NCBI RefSeq assembly: GCF_003610785.1
Contig: NZ_RAQQ01000019.1
Span: forward strand, 90,999-154,998
Source: Micromonospora globbae
GTDB lineage: Bacteria; Actinomycetota; Actinomycetes; Mycobacteriales; Micromonosporaceae
Length of the DNA stretch: 64,000 nucleotides
Reading direction: 5' to 3'
This document shows positions 57,249-64,000 of the stretch, piece after piece. The notes beneath the pieces are model-generated. The model was not told the origin of the DNA and did not search any database. It saw only the letters and a list, made by a program, of their open reading frames with translations. The position numbers and the translations under genes are program-made. Each line of letters starts with the position of its first letter. Position 1 is the stretch's first letter.

Positions 57249-58439
57249 TCAGCGGCCGGCGAGGGCGGCGCGCACGGGGGCGCTCTTGGCGGCGGCCTCG
57301 GCGACCTCCGCCCGCGGGTCGCTGCCCCAGGTGATGCCGCCGCCGGCCCACACGTGGACCCGGTCGGTGTCGACGGCGGCGGTGCGGATGGTCAGGCCCA
57401 GGTCGACGCGGCCGGGGGCGACCCAGCCCAGCGCGCCCATGGAGGCGCCGCGGCCGACCGGTTCGAGGGCGGCGATCTGCTCCAGCGCGGCGCGTTTCGG
57501 CGCCCCGGTGACCGACCCTCCGGGGCAGACGGCGCGCAGCAGGTCGGCCAGGCCGAGCCCGTCGGCGACCGTCGCGGAGACGGTCGACTCCGCCTGCCAC
57601 AGGTCGCACCAGCGGCGCACCGCGAACAGTTCGTCGACCCGGACGCTGCCGGTGCGGGCGATCCGCGCGAGGTCGTTGCGTTCCAGGTCGACGATCATCA
57701 CGTGTTCGGCGCGTTCCTTGGCGCTGGCCAGCAGCTCCCGGGCGCCGGCGGGGGTGGCGGGCCGGGTGCCCTTGATCGGGCGGGTGACGAGCCGCCCGCC
57801 GGTCAGCTCGACCAGCGTCTCCGGTGAGGCGCAGCCGACGGCCCAGCCCGCGCCGGCCAGCACGCCGCCGTAGCGGGCGCCGGGCAGCGTGCCCAGGCGG
57901 GCGAGGGCCGGCAGGGGATCCCCGGCGTACCGGGCGGCGGCGTGCCCCACGACGTTGACCTGGTAGACGTCGCCGCGGCCGATGGCGTCGCGGACCGCCT
58001 CGACGGCGCCAGCGTGCCGGGCCGGCGTCCAGCTCTCGACCCACTCGCCGAGCCGCCAGGGGCCGGCCGCCGGCCGGGGCGGCGGCGGGTCGCCGTGGCC
58101 GTAGACGACCACGGCCACCTCGGGCAGGGTGGACACCGGGTTGGGCGCGCCGGGCGGCGCGCCGGCCAGCAGCGCCCCGGCGGCGGCCGACACGTACAGG
58201 GCGGCGCCGCAGACGCCGGCCGGGTCGTGGGTGGCGGGGCGGGCGAGGTCGTGCAGCGGCAGGCCGTGCGCGGCCAGGAACTCCTGCGCGCCGTCGGCGG
58301 GGTCGCCGCCGTCGGCCGGGCGCCACTCCCAGCGGGCCCGCTCGACGAGGGTACGGCGGCAGCCGGCGGGCGCCGCCGGTGCATCGACCGAAGTCAGTTC
58401 TGGGAGCGTTTCCACGCCGTCTGGCCCTATCTGCCTCAT
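57249..58439 (-). CDS. pabB: Aminodeoxychorismate synthase component I (chorismate-binding)
   Basis: About 396 residues. The chorismate-binding domain occupies about 130-396: IGRGDVYQVNVVG, VTRPIKGTRPATPAGARELL (the PIKGT motif), VMIVDLERNDLARIARTGSV (DLERNDL), FAVRRWCDLWQAESTVSATV and PGGSVTGAPKRAALEQI (GS-x-TGAPK). It makes aminodeoxychorismate for folate together with a PabA glutaminase, which is not adjacent. A longer start (ATG 58472, 11 residues more) is possible. PabB is favoured over TrpE because of the DLERNDL/PIKGT form and length; that choice is not absolute. Confidence 0.85.
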   Translation of the reverse strand: MRQIGPDGVETLPELTSVDAPAAPAGCRRTLVERARWEWRPADGGDPADGAQEFLAAHGLPLHDLARPATHDPAGVCGAALYVSAAAGALLAGAPPGAPNPVSTLPEVAVVVYGHGDPPPPRPAAGPWRLGEWVESWTPARHAGAVEAVRDAIGRGDVYQVNVVGHAAARYAGDPLPALARLGTLPGARYGGVLAGAGWAVGCASPETLVELTGGRLVTRPIKGTRPATPAGARELLASAKERAEHVMIVDLERNDLARIARTGSVRVDELFAVRRWCDLWQAESTVSATVADGLGLADLLRAVCPGGSVTGAPKRAALEQIAALEPVGRGASMGALGWVAPGRVDLGLTIRTAAVDTDRVHVWAGGGITWGSDPRAEVAEAAAKSAPVRAALAGR

Positions 58440-58512
58440 CCGTTCAGTGGATTTCCCGACCCGCACGCGCATACCTGCTCGATGCGGGCCACTTTCGCTT
58501 GGTACTGTGCGT

Positions 58513-58540
58513 CACTGGTCATGTGAACCATGACACAGTG
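58513..58540. promoter_or_regulatory. Dyad between pabB and the DUF5999 gene
   Basis: GTCATG (58518-58523), 5 bp, CATGAC (58529-58534), flanked by CACTG (58513-58517) and CAGTG (58536-58540). This AT-enriched dyad lies 23 bp before the DUF5999 start and in the upstream region of pabB, so it may control one or both. Confidence 0.45.
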
Positions 58541-58562
58541 CCCCCACAGTCCGGAGAACCCG

Positions 58563-58763
58563 ATGTGCCAGCACCAACCCACCTGCCCCTCCGCCGACGC
58601 TACCGACCGGGAGGCCGCCCGGGTCATCGCCTGCTTCCCTGAGCAGGGCTGGAGCCTGCTCTGCAACGGGGTCATCGTCTTCGAGGACACCGGCGAACTG
58701 CTCCCCGACGGCCGGTCCATCGCCCCGCACCGCGGCCCCGCCCGCCACGCCCTCGTCGCCTGA
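58563..58763 (+). CDS. DUF5999 family small protein
   Basis: About 66 residues. CQHQPTCPSADATDREAARV, IACFPEQGWSLLCNGVIVFE and DTGELLPDGRSIAPHRGPAR match the small, highly conserved actinobacterial family annotated DUF5999. The three cysteines in CQHQPTC and SLLC are conserved in the family as I recall it, so metal or redox binding is conceivable. GGAGA lies upstream of the ATG at 58563. Single gene with a dyad in its promoter region. Confidence 0.82.
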   Translation: MCQHQPTCPSADATDREAARVIACFPEQGWSLLCNGVIVFEDTGELLPDGRSIAPHRGPARHALVA

Positions 58764-58838
58764 CGCGACCACGCTGCGTCACCACCCACCGGTCAGCACC
58801 GGCCCGTCACCGGGGCCACCGCCGGCCGGTACGACGCG

Positions 58839-58868
58839 GCCGGGGCGGCCACCGGCGACCGCCCCGGC
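58839..58868. terminator. Bidirectional terminator between the DUF5999 gene and gcvP
   Basis: GCCGGGGCGG (58839-58848) and CCGCCCCGGC (58859-58868), perfect 10 bp arms, 10 nt loop, between the convergent stops. Confidence 0.65.
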
Positions 58869-58876
58869 ACACCCGC

Positions 58877-61699
<2,823 letters not shown>

Positions 61700-61755
61700 G
61701 GGCTGCGCTCCCGGGGCGAGGTCGACAGTCGGCCTCCCCCTCTGTCGCGCCCGCA

Positions 61756-61867
61756 CGGCGCTCCACAGTGCCTGCCCCACGAGGTCCTTTTGCCTGAGAG
61801 GTTCCGGGGAGGATTTGCCCCTTCGGCGCCGCCCCGGGTACTGCTGGGCGGTCTCTCCCCCGTGGGT
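61756..61867 (-). ncRNA. Glycine riboswitch (single aptamer) upstream of gcvP
   Basis: On the minus strand: GGGGGAGAGACC, then a stem (CGCCCAGCAGTACCCGGGGCG, given as CGCCCAGC and GGGGCG arms), the conserved CGCCGAAGGGGCAA, then CTCTCAGGCAAAAGGACC and finally ACTGTGGAG. These are the standard glycine aptamer signatures in order. Only one aptamer is seen; the leader to the gcvP ATG (about 60 bp) has no second one. Glycine binding should switch on gcvP so that excess glycine is broken down. Confidence 0.92.
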
Positions 61868-61883
61868 GTTACCGGCATGGTCA

Positions 61884-61889
61884 ACGCTA
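61884..61889 (-). promoter_or_regulatory. -10 element of the gcvP leader
   Basis: TAGCGT on the minus strand at 61889-61884 lies about 20 bp upstream of the aptamer start, as expected for the promoter of a riboswitch leader. A convincing -35 is not visible. Confidence 0.35.
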
Positions 61890-61992
61890 CCAGCGGGAGG
61901 GTTTCCCACGGATGTCGTACCCCGGCGGCGGTGATCATGCCTGGTCCCGGGGTCGGCGGCAGCCCCGGCCGCCGGGCCCGCCCCGGCAGGGT

Positions 61993-62020
61993 CCCGCGCC
62001 GGTCGGCCGGCCGGCGCGGG
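61993..62020 (-). terminator. Terminator after the Sir2 gene
   Basis: CCCGCGCCGG (61993-62002) and CCGGCGCGGG (62011-62020), perfect 10 bp arms, 8 nt loop, about 40 bp after the Sir2 stop. Confidence 0.6.
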
Positions 62021-62061
62021 TGCGGCTGTCGGGCCCGGCCCGGTCGGGCTCCACGCGCCGG

Positions 62062-62937
62062 TCAGCCGGTTGCGGCCACCACCCGGGTCGTGCCCGGCTC
62101 CGCCGCGACGGCGCGGTCGGCCAGCGCCGGCAGCACCCGGCCCAGCGGCGCGTCCACGGTCAGCGCCGCGTACGCGTCACCGCGCGTCGGACCCTGGTTG
62201 ACGATCACCACGGGAATGCCGAGCTTCGCCGCCCGCAGCACGAACCGCCGCCCCGACATCACCGTCAACGACGAGCCCAGCACCAGCAGCAGCCGCGCCC
62301 GCTCCACCAGTGCGAAGCAGCGCGCCACCCGCGGCGCGGGCACGGTCTCGCCGAAGAACACCACGTCCGGTTTCAGCGTGCCCGTGCCGCAGAACGTGCA
62401 GTCGACCACCCGGAACGCCGCCTCCGCGGCCTCGTCGAGGTCTACGTCGCCGTCGGGGTTGACGGCGGCCACCCGCGCGTCGAACCCGGGGTTCGCCTCC
62501 CGCAGCCGCCGGTCCAGTTCCTCCCGCGAGGTCCGGTTGCCGCAGTCGAGGCACACCACCTCGTCGAGGCGGCCGTGCAGCTCCACCACCTCCGGGCTGC
62601 CCGCCGCCGTGTGCAAACCGTCGACGTTCTGCGTGATCACCGCGTCGACCAGGCCGCCGTGCTGCAACCGGGCCACCGCCCGGTGCCCGTCGTTCGGCTG
62701 TGCCCGCGCCATCAACCGCCACCCCAGGTGGCTGCGCGCCCAGTAGCGCCGCCGGGCCAGCGGATCCCGGGTGAACGTCTGGTACGTCATCGGGGTGTGC
62801 CGCCGCGCCGCCCCGCTGGGCCCCCGGTAGTCGGGGATGCCCGACTCGGTGGACAGACCCGCCCCGCTGAGCACCACGACACCGCCGCCGGCCACCCGCT
62901 CGACCAGCTCGTCGATCGTCTCCGTCACGGCGTCCAT
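62062..62937 (-). CDS. Sir2 family NAD-dependent protein deacylase
   Basis: 291 residues. GGVVVLSGAGLSTESGIPDY (GAG-x-S and the GIPDYR NAD-binding loop), VITQNVDGLHTAAG (TQN-x-DGLH), the general base region VELHGRLDEVVCLDC, two Cys pairs for structural zinc (CLDC and CTFC) and LVLGSSLTV (GSSL). An extended loop between the zinc cysteines (ANPGFDARVAAVNPDGDVDL) matches the SirTM-like or class II-type actinobacterial Sir2 group with unusual length. It removes acyl groups from lysines using NAD. ATG at 62937. Confidence 0.92.
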   Translation of the reverse strand: MDAVTETIDELVERVAGGGVVVLSGAGLSTESGIPDYRGPSGAARRHTPMTYQTFTRDPLARRRYWARSHLGWRLMARAQPNDGHRAVARLQHGGLVDAVITQNVDGLHTAAGSPEVVELHGRLDEVVCLDCGNRTSREELDRRLREANPGFDARVAAVNPDGDVDLDEAAEAAFRVVDCTFCGTGTLKPDVVFFGETVPAPRVARCFALVERARLLLVLGSSLTVMSGRRFVLRAAKLGIPVVIVNQGPTRGDAYAALTVDAPLGRVLPALADRAVAAEPGTTRVVAATG

Positions 62938-63114
62938 GCTGCCTCACCGAGCCTCGGCCGGCGAACGCGCAGCCCGTGCCGGGCCTCGCTCACAGGGCGA
63001 TGGCGCGTGCTCGGGCCCTACCTCGCACCGATCGCCGCGGCGGTGGGCTCGCCCACCCGGCGACAGGGCGCGGCTCGCCCGCGCGGCGACGGGACCGGCG
63101 GCTAGGTTGCAGGT

Positions 63115-63771
63115 ATGCGCGTCGTCATCGCCGGAGGGCACGGCAAGATCGCCCGGCTGCTGCTGCGGGAACTCGCCGGCCGCGGCGACACCGCCGTCGG
63201 CCTGATCCGCAACCCCGACCACGCCGCCGACCTGACCGCCGTCGGCGCCCAGCCGGTCCTCGCCGACCTGGAGCGCGTCGGCGTCGACGAGCTGACCGGT
63301 CACCTCGACGGCGCCGACGCGGTGGTCTTCGCCGCCGGCGCCGGGCCGGGCAGCGGCGCCGCCCGCAAGGACACCGTCGACCGGGCTGCCGCCGTGCTGC
63401 TCGCCGACGCCGCGCAACGCGCCGGCGTCCGCCGCTACCTGCTGGTCTCCTCGATGGGCGTGGAGGACGCGCCGCGCCCGGGCACCGACGAGGTGTTCGC
63501 CGCCTACCTGCGGGCGAAGAAGGCCGCCGAGGACGACGTCACCGGCCGTGACCTCGACTGGACGGTGCTACGGCCCGGCCGGCTCACCGACGACCCGCCG
63601 ACCGGGCGCGTCAGCCTGCAGCGGCGCGTGCCCCGCGGCGCCGTCACCCGCGCCGACGTGGCCGGGGTGCTGGTCGCCCTTCTCGACGCCCCGGCGACCG
63701 CCGGCCTCGTCCTGGAACTCGTCAACGGCGACACCCCGGTGGCCGAAGCCGTAACGACGGCCACCCGCTGA
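63115..63771 (+). CDS. NAD(P)-binding Rossmann protein (atypical SDR, YwnB-like)
   Basis: 218 residues. RVVIAGGHGKIARLLLRELA is the G-x-x-G-x-I-G-like dinucleotide loop with GGHGKIA, then AVVFAAGAGPGSGAARKDTV, RRYLLVSSMGVEDAPRPGTD and AAEDDVTGRDLDWTVLRPGR (the typical DWTVLRPG of NmrA/SDR_a5 proteins). It is a sensor or reductase of unknown substrate. TAGGTT at 63103-63108, six bases before the ATG, suggests a leaderless transcript. Confidence 0.88.
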   Translation: MRVVIAGGHGKIARLLLRELAGRGDTAVGLIRNPDHAADLTAVGAQPVLADLERVGVDELTGHLDGADAVVFAAGAGPGSGAARKDTVDRAAAVLLADAAQRAGVRRYLLVSSMGVEDAPRPGTDEVFAAYLRAKKAAEDDVTGRDLDWTVLRPGRLTDDPPTGRVSLQRRVPRGAVTRADVAGVLVALLDAPATAGLVLELVNGDTPVAEAVTTATR

Positions 63772-63925
63772 CCCCCGGTCCCCCACGTCCCCGGTCCCCG
63801 TGTCCCCGTGCGGGCGCGCGGCCCCGGTGATCGCGTGGCCCGGGTGATCATGAAGTTACCGCCATGACACGCCGGGTGGTTTCTAGGCTTCAGTGCAACT
63901 GATCTTGGTTGGGTTGGGGGTGCTG
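63772..63925. other. Intergenic region with a dispersed-repeat end
   Basis: About 150 bp. GTGATCATGAAGTTACCGCC (63844-63863) resembles a repeat often found at gene borders in Micromonospora and Streptomyces (remembered as GTGATCATGAAGTTA...). Past it, TTCAGTGCAACTGATCTTGG (about 63889-63908) is a candidate left terminal repeat of an insertion sequence that starts at the window edge. Confidence 0.35.
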
Positions 63926-64000
63926 GTGGCGAGGCCGGGTGTGTTGACGTTCGGGCATCGGCAGGTGTTGGAGCATCTGTGGGGTTCAGGGCGGACGATT
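63926..64000 (+). CDS. Start of a probable transposase or HTH protein, partial
   Basis: 25 codons from a GTG at 63926 (GGTTGGGGGTG just upstream) read VARPGVLTFGHRQVLEHLWG and SGRTI, then leave the window. The pattern of a short basic start followed by an HTH-like helix resembles the N terminus of IS30-type transposases. The base composition here is less C-rich and uses TTG/GTG codons more than the neighbours, fitting acquired DNA. The identification is tentative. Confidence 0.4.
   Translation, partial: MARPGVLTFGHRQVLEHLWGSGRTI

Noticed and set aside
57249..58439. Anthranilate synthase (TrpE)
   Set aside because: The chorismate-binding motifs and shorter length fit PabB better, and no trp genes are present.

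Overview
The window is very GC-rich actinobacterial chromosome. GTG and TTG starts are frequent, third codon positions are almost always G or C, intergenic gaps are short, and many genes are closest in type to those of Micromonosporaceae (Micromonospora/Salinispora-like). That placement is inferred from gene content, codon style and dispersed palindromic repeats; no rRNA or tRNA gene is present to confirm it. About 55 genes are supported. Most are housekeeping or accessory single genes and small divergent or overlapping units. There is no large biosynthetic cluster and no prophage.

Region by region. 0-6 kb: the start of a GT39 glycosyltransferase, an MFS/MarR divergent pair, a DUF2087 regulator followed by a GNAT remnant, an Hsp20 gene under a HAIR (HspR) operator, a WYL regulator and a tyrosine recombinase. 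6-12 kb: a VOC protein with twin palindromes upstream, a K+/H+ antiporter with its TrkA_C-type partner, an ArsB/NhaD permease preceded by a translationally coupled leader ORF, and a NarL-type two-component system. 12-20 kb: AidB-like acyl-CoA dehydrogenase, thymidine kinase, UMF1 transporter, GDPD, an HTH/DUF4180 pair, a 950 bp repeat-rich gap and an acyltransferase. 20-31 kb: cydAB, nitronate monooxygenase, peroxiredoxin, SDR, an OxlT-like MFS with its small subunit, a methyltransferase, a GNAT and a secreted GH20 hexosaminidase. 31-36 kb: bioB, then a stress-type locus of a DGPF/YCII protein, TetR, methyltransferase, ECF42-type sigma factor and carboxymuconolactone decarboxylase-like protein. 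36-43 kb: a 1206-residue secreted subtilase, a GNAT, a zinc-ribbon/TetR fusion and a VOC protein.

43-44.6 kb holds the most unusual signal. A 28 bp site at 43072-43099 has the layout of a Xer dif site. A second, diverged Xer-like site at 43554-43581 overlaps the start codon of a tyrosine recombinase gene. This suggests either the chromosome terminus or a Xer-exploiting element. 44.6-52 kb: fasciclin lipoprotein, secreted M14 carboxypeptidase with a repeat tail, EEP phosphatase, EamA/LysR pair, TauE and GNAT. 52-64 kb: peptide deformylase, TetR-controlled DrrAB-like ABC exporter, MarR/proline iminopeptidase pair, PabB, DUF5999 protein, gcvP under a single-aptamer glycine riboswitch, Sir2, an NAD(P)-binding protein, and at the right edge the start of what is probably a transposase.

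Regulation is readable at many points because operators sit as palindromes in divergent gaps (HAIR, TetR, MarR, ECF42 promoter, one LexA-type SOS box, cyd palindromes). Gene debris (GNAT, DUF559/AbiEi-type, IS5-like and possibly integrase fragments) marks places of past turnover.
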